Assembly (NCBI GenBank): GCA_000697355.1
Contig: JNEN01001240.1
Location: 1 to 64,000, forward strand
Source of the DNA: Syncephalastrum monosporum B8922
Lineage: Eukaryota; Mucoromycota; Mucoromycetes; Mucorales; Syncephalastraceae
Length of the DNA: 64,000 nucleotides
Reading direction: 5' to 3'
Of this stretch, positions 12,772-23,650 are shown piece after piece (the first letter of the stretch is position 1; each line of letters starts with the position of its first letter). Under the pieces are notes generated by a model. It had not been told where the DNA came from. It saw only the letters and a program-made list of their open reading frames with translations, and did no database searches. The translations under genes and the position numbers were made by a program.

Positions 12772-14199
12772 TCAAGCTCGATCATGGCCTTCTTTTCCGA
12801 CCATGATACTGCTGTTATATACCGTCGACACCTCTTCATTCTCTTCGCCTGCTTCCAAGCGCGGAATGGTACCGAGCGCAACGGACGGTACGCATCCACC
12901 TTCGACATGGCTACATGTACAAGTGCCACCGAGGAAGTCGGGCAGGTTCTCGGCGTCGATGTCCTCCAGCAACGTCGCAGCTGTTGCGTGCTTGCCGACG
13001 ATACACACCTTCTCAATGGTCTAAACATAGATATCAATGTCTATTCCTGTTTGTGTAATGGATCATCCAGCAATGGTATACCCTCGGTTCAAGCCAGCGC
13101 CGTATGACGTGCCATATCGTAACAAAAGCATAAGGCGCGTTTACGACAAACAGCTTGTTCAATGTCTCGGGGTAGTAATGCTGTACAATATCTGCCACTA
13201 CTTTGAGGTATTGCAGTGCGCTCATTTGGAATTCTAATAATAACAATCCACGGTCATGTGTTCAAGAATAGTTTTACATGGTTGTTTACAACTTACGCTT
13301 CATTCCCAGATTCTCGCAGTCGAATATAACGGTTTCACGGTATACAGGGTGCTTCACCCGCTCAGCACAAACAGGCATGAGTACCCGGTTTAGGAACTCG
13401 TTACACGCCACCTGATAGTGCGTCACTTCCTCCGAAGATACTTGCTTGCATAACAATCTGACATTGTGATAGCCCTATCATCATTCTTATTACTTCATGT
13501 TTATGACAAAAACGAACGCGCACACACACACACGCCATGATCTCCTGACAAAACTAGGACTTACAGTACGGTCAATCAGCACAGGATGTCCTCGTTTATC
13601 TGTCTTGTGAAGGCAATCACCGCCCATGCAGTTGATGATGTTGATTACGCTGCGTGACAAACCCGGCCGCACTTGAACATTTTGGTCGTCAATGACCTCG
13701 GGAAATCCGCGGACGGCAATCAAGGCAGGCAGCCCATTCTGTCGGTTGGCGCAGGGGATGTCGTCTACGGCGTTTGCTTGGCGCCATTCGATCGTTTCAT
13801 CCAACTGTTGCTTGGCGTCTTTCTATGGGGCTCACGTCAGCTTGTACCCTTGGCGACGGACCGAACACTTGCCACACTTAGGTTCCGCGCCACTAAGAAT
13901 TGTAACAGCGTCTATATACAGTATAAGGGCTGTGTGACCTTCATGCGCCGCGTCCTTGTCTTACATGATCAGCATAATGCTTGTCTGGGTAGTCTTTTTG
14001 AACCTGCTCCCTGAGCTCAGCCAGGCATTGTTCTTCGTCAGGCTGCATTTAGGGAAAGTGAAAAAAGGACAAGGCGAGGCCTGGGCAGTCACCACAATCT
14101 GACGGCAGGGGGCCAAGGGCAAAAATGGTAATGGCTACAAGAGTCGCTGACCTTCCTGTTCTCCAGCCAATGACATATCTTCGGCACAACATTCATCAT
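12772..14199 (-). CDS. Sec14-like CRAL-TRIO phosphatidylinositol/phosphatidylcholine transfer protein
   Basis: Exons (minus) are 14199-14152, 14042-13965, 13911-13873, 13822-13565, 13474-13297, 13233-13082 and 13020-12772, giving 333 residues. The family moves phospholipids between membranes and supports trans-Golgi secretion. Seen are a CRAL-TRIO N-terminal helix (TLLQFLVARNLSVKDAKQQL), the lipid-binding core (RGHPVLIDRTGYHN, VIFDCENLGM, YYPETLNKLFVVNAPYAF) and the signature NLPDFLGGTCTC. FLVAR replaces the usual FLRAR. Intron 3 (13872-13823) is GC-AG: GTG|GCAAGTG. The nearby GT donor would shift frame to an early stop, and only the GC donor aligns SVKDAK with the family. The first exon is uncertain because a CTTGCAG just upstream of the ATG could be an acceptor for a missed 5' exon. 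Confidence 0.86.
13823..13872 (-). other. GC-AG intron in the Sec14-like gene
   Basis: This 50-base intron begins GCAAGTG after exon base G and ends CATAG. Exon phase (0/0) and conserved protein sequence on both sides support the GC donor over the GT four bases further in. Confidence 0.8.
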
Positions 14200-16034
14200 G
14201 TGTCTGCAAGAATTTTTCTATTCTCTTATCGAATTTTCCCTCCCGTTCTCTATATCAATATGACTGGCTGATAACATTCGCATAGCAAAGCATGTGACCA
14301 TTATATACCAGGCATGTTTACAGCATAAAGATAGCAGTTATAAACAAAAGAAAAGGGCCATGTGTATCTAGTTGTCAGTAGAAACCTATATTGAAATGTC
14401 TTGGTCATCAAACGTACGAGGAGCCAGTCAGAAAACGAAACAAAAAAATCTGCCTTTCACAAAAAGCTTAAGAGACGCTTGAGTCAGTAGATCGTGCCCC
14501 AAGTAAACTTCTCTTGTTTCCATACCTTGGGGCTGCATTGCTGAATTTACCGCTGGGACTCAAGTTCTCTTTCAATGGACGTACAACATTTTGGAGGTTT
14601 GCTTATCCACTCAACACCAGTCTATTTTTCCAAAGAGTGACGCGACCAATGTTCAACAACAGAAATCAGCCATATCGTATGCAACGCTCACCAAAAATAA
14701 GAATAAATAAAAAACCCATATGTTGACCCAACTCTTTTTGTGTGTAATCTCATTATTCTGATTCCTTTATAGTAAAATGCTTCCTTGTATTTGCTGTAAG
14801 GTTCCTCTCATCGATATTAACGTCTCCAAAATGGCTTTGCCCCTTATGCGTCTTGCTCCTTGCTCATTCGCAATATATGAGCAACTGTCTAATTTTCGAA
14901 GCTATATGGCTTCTGACTCTAGTTTGTCTTTCGCATAAAGCAGGAGCATTGTCCTTTTCCCTATAAAGCTCGAAAAGAGCAAGCGTGGCATTAAGCGACT
15001 ACTTTGTTCCCAATTTGCATACTTGTGATAATATACTAAAGCCGTTGTGGCGCGATCCAGATGCTACCGGCAACTTTGGACGCTATGCGGCTCTATCGCC
15101 ATGACAACAGTGAAGGCGCGTACTACTGTACGTCGTGACTAATGCTTGACGTTATATTCATTAGTCGGGTAAGCACTGCAAATTACCCAAATAGTGGTGA
15201 GCTAGCTGCCTTGGATTCCGTCTATTATGCAAGAACACATACCTCCGGATTAACCCTGGCACTAGATCACCTGCAAAACGTCTTTCGTCGGCCAGAACTC
15301 AACAAGCAGCCCTGCTTCAGGAGCTCCAGTATGTCGGGCGTTGTCCAATATCAGGTTCTTCAAAAGACCACGATAAACGATGTGTCGTCTCGACTTGGCG
15401 GTACGAGAACTGTTAAATAATACGTCATATTAGTCGAGCGTTTCGCACGCGTTTGACGATTTGACATTCCTGTTGATGAGCGAGGTCGAGCACTATTTTT
15501 ACAGGGTTGCTGTGTCGGCTTTCTTGGATAGAAGCGCCAGGCTCCTTTGCTGCCAACTCTTCGTCACAATGGTATTGATAAGAAGGAATGCGAAAATGTC
15601 AAATGTTTCTATACTCAAAGATAAAAACTCCGCTTCAGCACCCATCCAATATCTGCCAATACGCCTCGCTTGAATACTTCGTTCGCTTCATCCCAGAAAG
15701 TCAGACGACATTGATGGAAGAACGTAAGATACAGAGCAACGTGTACTTGAAAAGAAGCTGTTCATTGACAGTCTCTTGATGTTCTTTTTACTCCATACTT
15801 CAGGACATAGGTAATCTCCTGACTAGATTCCCCTTCTTCTGTGCAGGAAGTACCCCCCCTCGCCTTCTCTCTTCCCTCTCATCAGCTTGGTCACGCGTGT
15901 GTCTGACCATTCGCGCTGTAGGACCTTTTGGCGAAGGGACGGTATGAAACTACCAGGAAGGTACAGCGAATAAAGCCATAACATTAGTGTGATAACTCAC
16001 ATACATCATTTTATTATGAAATACGTTATCCATA
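14200..16034. other. 1.8 kb intergenic region between divergent genes
   Basis: This AT-rich stretch lies between the Sec14-like gene (-) and GYP1 (+). No intact gene is seen. On the minus strand around 15250-15720 there are short broken coding-like stretches (for example a frame reading LTFWDEANEVFKRGVLADIG near 15700), separated by stops. They could be decayed gene or transposon debris, or chance. A seven-base C run lies at 15853. Confidence 0.4.
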
Positions 16035-17964
16035 ATGACAAGCAGCGTCAGCCTTGTGTCGCAAGCCGCTGGATCACAACAGCCTGTGGTCGGTGCACGA
16101 TACACGTATGCGAGTCTTGTTACTTCCAAAGAACAGCCATCCCCTGTAGCTCCCCGTCCCAGCCAATATCCTCCTACCCACTCTCCCAAGAAGAAGAAAT
16201 CCGGCCCGCTAAGTCAGGCGTCCACTTCGTCCTCAACAGCCAGTAAAGCTGCCTCGATGCTCCAGCAGCAACGCCACCATCGCTCATCCTCTTCACCCCA
16301 CAAAAACTTCAATGCCTTCTTGCAAGACACGAACGATGAGTGGAGCGATCAACTTGGATACGACAACTCGGCTTCGGCTGCTAATCAGTCTGGCACCACC
16401 CCACCTTCGCATCGCAAAGCACTCTCGCAAGCCTCCAAACCCAACTCGAAACCCTTCTCTGTACATGACCCACCACCTCCTATGCCCGCCAAAAAACCCC
16501 CTTCTTCTCCGTCCTCGATGGGCCATAGCGGTATAAAGAAAAACGTCCAGCTTTTATTGCAAGGTAGCACCCTTTTGATTTCTGTGTCTTGTTTATCCTG
16601 ATCATACGTGCTAGATCCGACGCATACCGTGTACAACATGAATCCAGATGAAGCACAAGACCCTGTCAAGATAAGAAAATTCAAAGAAGTCTTATCCGAA
16701 CCGAATGTCGACCTTGGTATGGTTTATTATGAATTGACACACGATGGAAGCGTATGACCGACCCTACCTAGCATCACTGCGCAGACTAAGTTGGAGCGGT
16801 ATACCGCCTGTGTTTCGTCTCGTAGCCTGGCAACTCCTGCTGGTGAGTCAAAAGGACAAATGTTGCGCGTTCGTATGGCTGAAACACCACAGGGATACCT
16901 GCCATGCAACTCGGCTCGACGCGAGGCCACTTTGGCACGTAAACGGAAAGAATATACGGACAGTGTGGCCATTTCTTATGCGCGGGGTACGGCGGGCCTA
17001 GATCAGACTTTGTGGCACCAGATTCATATCGACATTCCGCGCACAAACCCGGGCGTGCCTTTATACCAATACGAAGCTACACAACTGGTAAATTCATGTA
17101 TGATTGTTCGCTTTGGATCGTTCTCAAACAGAACTTTAGTGCTTAGAGCGCATTTTATACCAGTGGGCGATACGACACCCAGCCAGTGGCTACGTGCAAG
17201 GCATCAACGATTTAGTCACGCCCATATTCGAAGTGTTCCTCTCGGCGTATATTGGTATAAGTGATCTGGCAAAGCCAATTCGTATCTTAACAAAAACGTA
17301 GATGATAACCCAGAAGAATACGATGTGAGCCAGCTGGACCCCTCTGTGCTCAACGTAATTGAGGCCGATAGCTTTTGGTGCCTGTCCAAATTACTGGACG
17401 GTATACAAGACAATTACACGTTTGCACAACCAGGCATTCAGCGACAAGTGGCCACCTTGAAAGAGCTTGTGTCCCGTATTGACGGTAATGAATTGCATGC
17501 AAAGGGCAAACCACACGAAAAATACTCATGGTCATCATACAGGACGACTGGCCCAGCACCTGCAGAACGAAGGGATTGAATTTATCCAGTTTGCATTTAG
17601 GTGGATGAATTGTCTGTTGATGCGCGAACTCCCGTTACGGAGTACTGTGCGCATGTGGGACACATACCTGGCTGAGGGATCGTCAGAAGGTTTTTCTGAG
17701 TTTCATGTGTATGTATGCGCGGCTTTTCTGGTGAAATGGTCCGAAGAACTGCAAAAGCACGATTTCCAGGTAAAGGCATAAACAAAGCACGCAAATGATG
17801 TGCATTCCTCTATGTTGCTAACGCCGATGCAGGGTGTCATGATATTCCTGCAGCAATTACCGACGCAAAATTGGCAGGAAAAAGACGTGGAATTACTTCT
17901 CTCCGAGGCTTACATGTGGAAGACCCTGTTTCACAATGCACCCAGCCATCTCAAGGGGAAATAA
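16035..17964 (+). CDS. GYP1: TBC-domain Rab GTPase-activating protein, GYP1/TBC1D22 type
   Basis: Gyp1 accelerates GTP hydrolysis on Ypt1/Rab1-class GTPases at the Golgi. Exons are 16035-16563, 16615-16716, 16772-16842, 16893-17087, 17140-17254, 17302-17484, 17543-17769 and 17833-17964, giving 517 residues. Residues 1-190 are a disordered, Ser/Pro/Gln-rich leader. The TBC domain starts at KIRKFKEVL and LRRLSWSGIPPVFRLVAWQL. It contains the arginine finger in HIDIPRTNP (Arg284) and the glutamine finger in SGYVQGINDLVTP (Gln319), so both catalytic residues are present. The C-terminal FRWMNCLLMREL...MWDTYLAEG block and WKTLFHNAP complete the domain. All introns are GT-AG and frame-consistent. 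It converges on the NRG1-like gene. Confidence 0.94.
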
Positions 17965-18390
17965 ACAGTATAGTATAATAATAATAAGACACATTCGTTT
18001 TTATTTTTTTGGATGTTGTTGCCTTGAATAAAGTGCGTAACGTCGTTGTTGCTAATCCAAAAGGAAGAGAAAAGATAAGATAAGAGAGAGGAGCAGATTT
18101 ACATGATGCTATGTCATAAAGGGAAGGGCATACAAGAATTTTTTACAGAGGAAGAAAATGGATATGGACATGGATGAAGAAAAACAAGAGAAAAAATATG
18201 ATACAGAAAAAAGAAGCTTCGCATGATGATGACGATACGTATGATGAGAGAAAAGAGAGAGACAGAAATAGGGCAAGATAGAAAGAGCAAAAGAAAGAGG
18301 GTTCAAAACGAGCGGACCGGTAGCATGGTGGTTGTTTGATGTGTTGAGTCAGATGGTGAGGATAATGGTATCAACGGTCGTGGGGGTATC
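17965..18390. other. Convergent 3' intergenic region, purine-rich
   Basis: A 426-base gap between GYP1 and the C2H2 gene. It is rich in GA/GAAA on the plus strand. AATAAT(A)-type polyadenylation signals follow the GYP1 stop at about 17975-17985. No gene is seen. Confidence 0.5.
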
Positions 18391-19235
18391 TTAATAGCCG
18401 TAAATGGCATGCGAGAAATCAGCGAAAGCTGAGGTGCGTTGCTGCTGCTGATGTTGATGGAGGTTCATCTTGAGAGGTGGAAGGATGGGAGAGATAGAGG
18501 GTGTGGTGTCGGGAGACAGAGGAGGAGTCGAGTTGCGGGAGGTCACTGGGGATAAAAAAGAAGCAGTAGGAGATGCCGCAACGGGAGAGGGACAGGGGGC
18601 TGCAGTGGAGGGCTCGAGCGGTTGAAGTTTGATGGGTGGCTCAGCTGCCAAGGCCGAAGGGAACACTTGGGGCAAGACAACGCCTTGCTGGAAAGACGAT
18701 GGCATCGTAAAGGCGCGGCGTGGGCGGTGCTGGTGGACAGGGGGCATTCCTTGCTGCGCCTGCTGCGCCTGCGGGTGCTGACGATGATGAGAATGGCTGT
18801 GAGTCCGACGAGAGCGAGGAGACAGGTGTGTGCGGTAATGCTGCATCATGTTGTCTTGACGCGAAAAGCGCGAAGGACAGCCGGGGTGGAGACACTCAAA
18901 GTTTTTCTCGCCTGTATGAATTCTGTTGTGTCTTGCCAGATGACCACTGCCAAATATATGTTAGATGCCGAGTCTTTCAATCCAAAAGAAGTATCAGCTT
19001 ACCTTGTTGTAAAGCTTTTGTTGCAACCAGGTTCGACGCAGTGATATTTGCGGCGGTTGCCAGATGAAGGCGCGACACGGTTCGAAGCAGGCGTGGGAGG
19101 CTGTTGCTGTTGATACTGCTGCTGTTGTTGCTCTTGCTGTTGCTGTTGCTGATTCAAAAGACTGATCTGACGCCCGGAAGCATCCTTGATAGAAAGAGCT
19201 GAAGAGTCAAGAGAAAAAGATGAGGATGGAAGCAT
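18391..19235 (-). CDS. C2H2 zinc-finger transcription factor, NRG1-like
   Basis: Exons (minus) are 19235-19003 and 18946-18391, giving 262 residues. A Gln-rich N-terminus precedes two C2H2 fingers. Finger 1 is YHCVEPGCNKSFTTSGHLAR followed by HNRIH, and finger 2 is FECLHPGCPSRFSRQDNMMQ followed by HYRTH, joined by the canonical TGEKN linker. The SGHLARHNRIHTGEKN and FSRQDNMMQHYRTHL pairing is typical of fungal NRG1-type repressors, which silence glucose-repressed and filamentation genes. The intron falls inside finger 1 after FTT. The C-terminal half is Pro/Ser-rich with a His/Gln tract and no recognisable domain. A TATATAAGG element lies about 105 bases upstream and a 4.4 kb empty upstream region follows. 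The repressor role is inference from the fingers. Confidence 0.88.
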
Positions 19236-22200
19236 AGTAAGCGGTGAAAAAAGAAGGATAGAAGTTTCTTTTGAAGAGTGAGGAAGGTGATGTGTTGGAT
19301 GGTTGGGAAGATCAGTTTGTGGAGGTCGATCTTGGGTCCTTATATATCACTTTAGGAAAGGGTCACTGGCAAACATGCTGAGCGGATCGTGAGGTTAAAA
19401 GCGCACAGATGCATTGAATAAAAGACAAGAAAAACGTGGTGCCCTGCATTTCGAAAAGGAAAGGGCAACGTGTCTTGCTTGGCCAGAAGAACGTGAAGAC
19501 AACAATAGACCTCATCCATCTCCGATCAGCTTCCTTTGCTATGTACATTATTTTATTCCTTGGATATGTGTATGTGTTGCTATGCTCTGTGTCTGTAGAC
19601 GATTTTCTTGCATCCATTTGCTCCTCTTGGCATATGACATATGTCCGTGCACTGGGCGCTTGTATAAGGAAACATCCCCCCCCCCCCGGTTTACCTCAAC
19701 TGGTCTCTCGTATTCCATTGTTTCCAACTTGCTTTACCTTGGCTCATTTATTCCTTGCCACCTGCCAGCCATTAGTATTATGATCCAGCCCCATTGGAAC
19801 CTGATCTACTTCCTTCTAGAGTAACTACGTTTCCTATTAAGAGGAAGAAGAAAGAGTCATACTCCTAGATTATTGCCACTGACAGTGGGTCATTGTTTGA
19901 GCTCACGAACAAATTCATTGGAGGCAGTAGCAGACACTGTTGCGCGGTATGGATCGACGCTGCTTAAAGCACCCAAGTGCCCCCCCCCCCAGGCATGATA
20001 TCCCAAGTACTATCAATGGCTCCGCTAATACCCGCGCTTAGTTCAATGCAACAAAAATATCTCGTAGGGTGAAATCCACAAGGGTGGATTTATAATTGAG
20101 CCAGATTACCAAATGTAGTCGCTACCCGACGATCCCGATCCAGCACTGAAGGCAAAGAATAATGATGCGATACAGACAGGTAACGGTGTCGCCTATTTTT
20201 TTTTCTCGACATCCAGACTTGACTCCCCCAACGATGAACCAACTAAGACTGAACTCCTTCACTCATTAATCCTTTCTCTTCTTGCTCCTGGCATTGGCAG
20301 ATCTCGGGCTTGTCGCCCAATCACGATGTTGTTCCTATATTATGATGTTTTGGTGGCGGTACTACGGCAGGTCATCTAAATATTGTCAGGGGCAGGGCCT
20401 AGAATAGGGGAGTGTAGGACAAAGAAAGACTCTTCCTCGAGATAATAGATCAAAAAGCGCGCCGGGTAGTGAATCTTTTCCTTGGGGGAAGGAGAATGCC
20501 AAGTTCTTATGCACGGGAGCGGCCGTTTTGACTTTTGGCATTCCCTTTTAGGGTAAGCAAGGTGGTCGATCCTCTTTCTTTTCGCTACTCCTAGCCCCCT
20601 TGCTTCCCACTCCTCCTTGTTCCTTTGCTCCCCGCATCTCTCCGACCTACACCATCAAGCTCATCACGTAAGCACTCCACCTGTTACATGTCTGCTGCGT
20701 ACATAAGGGACGCTTTATTATTATATCACGCGGGGCTACTATACTATTCTGTTCGATTATTTTTTGAATTTATCCTACAACACGGAGAGTGTATTATATC
20801 TAAAAAAAAAAGGTCACCGGGAGAGTCCAAACTTTTTGAGGAGTCTTTGAGAAGCGAATGACTGCAGCCAAGAACAAGACGAAACCGTCAGTTCATTATG
20901 TAGATAGACATTATTTCTATCCGCACTGTTCCCTGCCATTTTCGTCAGGATGCTTTAATATAGGGTAAAGGGAACACTTTCATACACCTTACGGATAACT
21001 GACAGACAAGTGACAGACAGCGAGCATGTTACAGCGCGCAATAAAGGTACCGATAACCTTCCCCCCCCCCAAAACACATACATCTCATGTCAACACCCCC
21101 CCAAGGACCTGAGCATTTGTGTCATACAACTGCTTATGCAAGTTATGAAATCGTATGATGAAAATGTGCGAATATTAAAAATGAAGGCTAGGATATGTGG
21201 CGTGAGAAGGGTGTCCAAGATGGATCTATATCGAACAATAGCCAGCGGAAGTGTGGAACCCTGACATTTGTGATCATTTTATTAAACCTGTTGTTGTCAA
21301 TTTGGCAAATTACGTTATGTCCTATTATACAATATTAGCACCTGAAACAGGTTTACTTCCCTGCCACAACCCGCAAGGCAAAAGAACAAAGCTTCTGTAC
21401 GTAGCACAACAGATTAGGTTTATTGTGGCCTTCCCAAGCGAGAGAAAAGAAACGAAAACTATTATGGTCAGATAGCGCATGTGGTGTTACAAACCTGTCA
21501 TGCAATCTGGATTATATTCCCCAAGAAATACGCGTCGGCTCCTTTGCTTGCTTTCCCCGCGCAGCCGGATAAATGAATCCCATTAACAAGACCAGCTCGA
21601 CCTTAAGCGATCACAGGGTAAAAAAGAGGACTATTTCATGTGCCCCTATGATATTTAGATGAAAATGGAGTTGACGCTCCCCCCCCCTCCTTACGATCGA
21701 GGAACACCGATGGAACAACTGGAAAAAGAGTGAATTTTTTCTTTTGTTAACTGTAAAGGAGGAAGACGATTACGTAGATTAACATAGTTGACAAGGAAGA
21801 GCTTTTGTCAAGACAAGGAGGGAGAACAGGAGACCGTGTTCCAAGAAAGAAATGATCCAATCCGAGGCATATAATTATGTTTAGAGATAAACTGAGGCCG
21901 AGGTGAGCCATATACCAAGCCCACTATTTTACCGTAGCATGCCGACATTGTTTTTCTGACTTACCTCAAGCAGTTGAGGTATGACATAGTGGGCTCAGTA
22001 TGACTGGATGAAGAATGAGCAGAAATTGCGCGCAGGGATGTCATACAAAGCACCCCACTGTCTCGTCGGGGACAAGCTTCTGGGGGTGGGGTACCCTCGC
22101 TGCTGTTACCAGGAGGGTTTATTGACGATTTAGCGTAAAAAGCCCTTTCTATCAAATTTTTCTCCTTAAAATTGACTCGCCCACAGTGAGACTTGCTATT

Positions 22201-23650
22201 GATGGCAAACATGCAGAATCTGCGGCATATTTCACTTTATCTGGGTATGGTACTTTTCCCAATAAAGAAATTTAGGATCGACGCCCTTTTTTTTTAACGG
22301 CTTACGTTCCTCAGCAAGAGTAATGGATACTGATCAAGGAGAACGGGGGGGGGGGGAGGCTCACCGAGGGGCTGACAGCATAATAACAACTTCAGCTGGT
22401 TTCGTTCTTACTCTGATAGGTGGCGAAATTTGTTTGCATGTTCATCATCAGGTAAGAAAGGGCTCACACTAGAAGGTCGGGTCCGCCTCCACGTTAAGTG
22501 AGGTCGTGCATATGATTGTAGGATATTCAGATAATATAAAATATGTTTATAAATATTCCCCCAACATAGCAATTCGAATGAATATTGTTTCGCGATGCGG
22601 GAGTAAATGAACCCTTAGCCTCTCTACTATACCCTTTCACGCAATTGTGACACTTCAGGGTCATGCCAGTGTGTAGGCTCTCTCTTAGCGCTTTGCTTCA
22701 TGTTGTATTCCTCTAGACTATATTGGTGTGCGAACGCAGGGAAATAGGAACAGGGTAGACTACCGGTTTCCCGGGTCGACAAAGGATGAGCTATTTTTAC
22801 GCGTTCATGTACGTTGTTAGTTGCAAGGGACTTGAATGGTCCTTTGTAGTCACCTCTTTATGCCTGCTTACCTCCTTCCTTTCCAAAGTCTCGATCGTAA
22901 TCCCATAGTAGAAAAAGGGAGAATAATGTGAATTTCTCCATACGAATTTTGACTCCGTGATACATGTGTTATAAGCCGCCCTTTGACTTTGTCATTGATC
23001 GATTTAAACAAAATGAAAGGAAAGGCAGAGTAGTTTCTGGGGTTGCCACTGCAGGGCCGAAGACCAGTTGCCATATTGGGTGACGACAACTGATTGATAG
23101 ATTGCGGCAGCTTTCGTCATTCGTAACAACAGACTAGTATACGTGTCGGCACACCTCCAGATCTTTGAATAAGAAAAGTAAGCGTTCCTTCATCTGTCAA
23201 GCTTGTATCTAGTTTTTCGAGTTGTACCTCTTTTTTCCTTGTGCACAGACCACTGATCAAAAACAAATAAGAGCAAGTTGTGTCGAAGGTATGTAAATTA
23301 TAGCTTGGGCGGTTGAGCCAATTACATAATCCCAATTTTATCGAAAAAAAAAAAAAAAAAACGGTGGAGTAGTAGAGTAAAATGCGCATCATGTCATCCG
23401 GTAGTGTGCTGTCAATCTATGTAATTTTCATAAATCGATTTCATGCGTGGGGAAACAATGGTTTGCAAATAGGCGGTAAAAGTGTATTCACGCTGACAAA
23501 AAGAAATGAGAGCTGATGGAATTGCAGCTGACAAACGGGAACCGTAATTGGGTCACCGACTACGTATCACTCACATTTTGCCCGCCTAAAAAAAAGCGGG
23601 GTAAAGCACAGAGAAGACAGGTCCCTTTGCTTGCTTCAACTTGTCCCGTC
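19236..23650. other. 4.4 kb gene-free region between divergent NRG1-like and VWA8 genes
   Basis: No ORF here looks like a protein. The stretch contains C or G homopolymer runs at 19676-19687 (12 C), 19980-19990 (11 C), 21061-21070 (10 C), 21096-21102 (7 C), 21679-21687 (9 C) and 22345-22356 (12 G). It also has an A-run near 23342-23360. It may hold long-range regulatory DNA, non-coding transcripts or relics of repeats. I see no terminal repeats or transposase. Confidence 0.6.
19339..19346 (-). promoter_or_regulatory. Candidate TATA box of the NRG1-like gene
   Basis: TATATAAG on the minus strand lies about 105 bases upstream of the start codon at 19235. It is the only strong TATA match close to this gene. 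Spacing to the transcription start is unknown. Confidence 0.4.

Noticed and set aside
15142..15673. Plus-strand ORFs of 70-92 residues
   Set aside because: They have no domain-like pattern, and the same DNA carries the minus-strand broken stretches.
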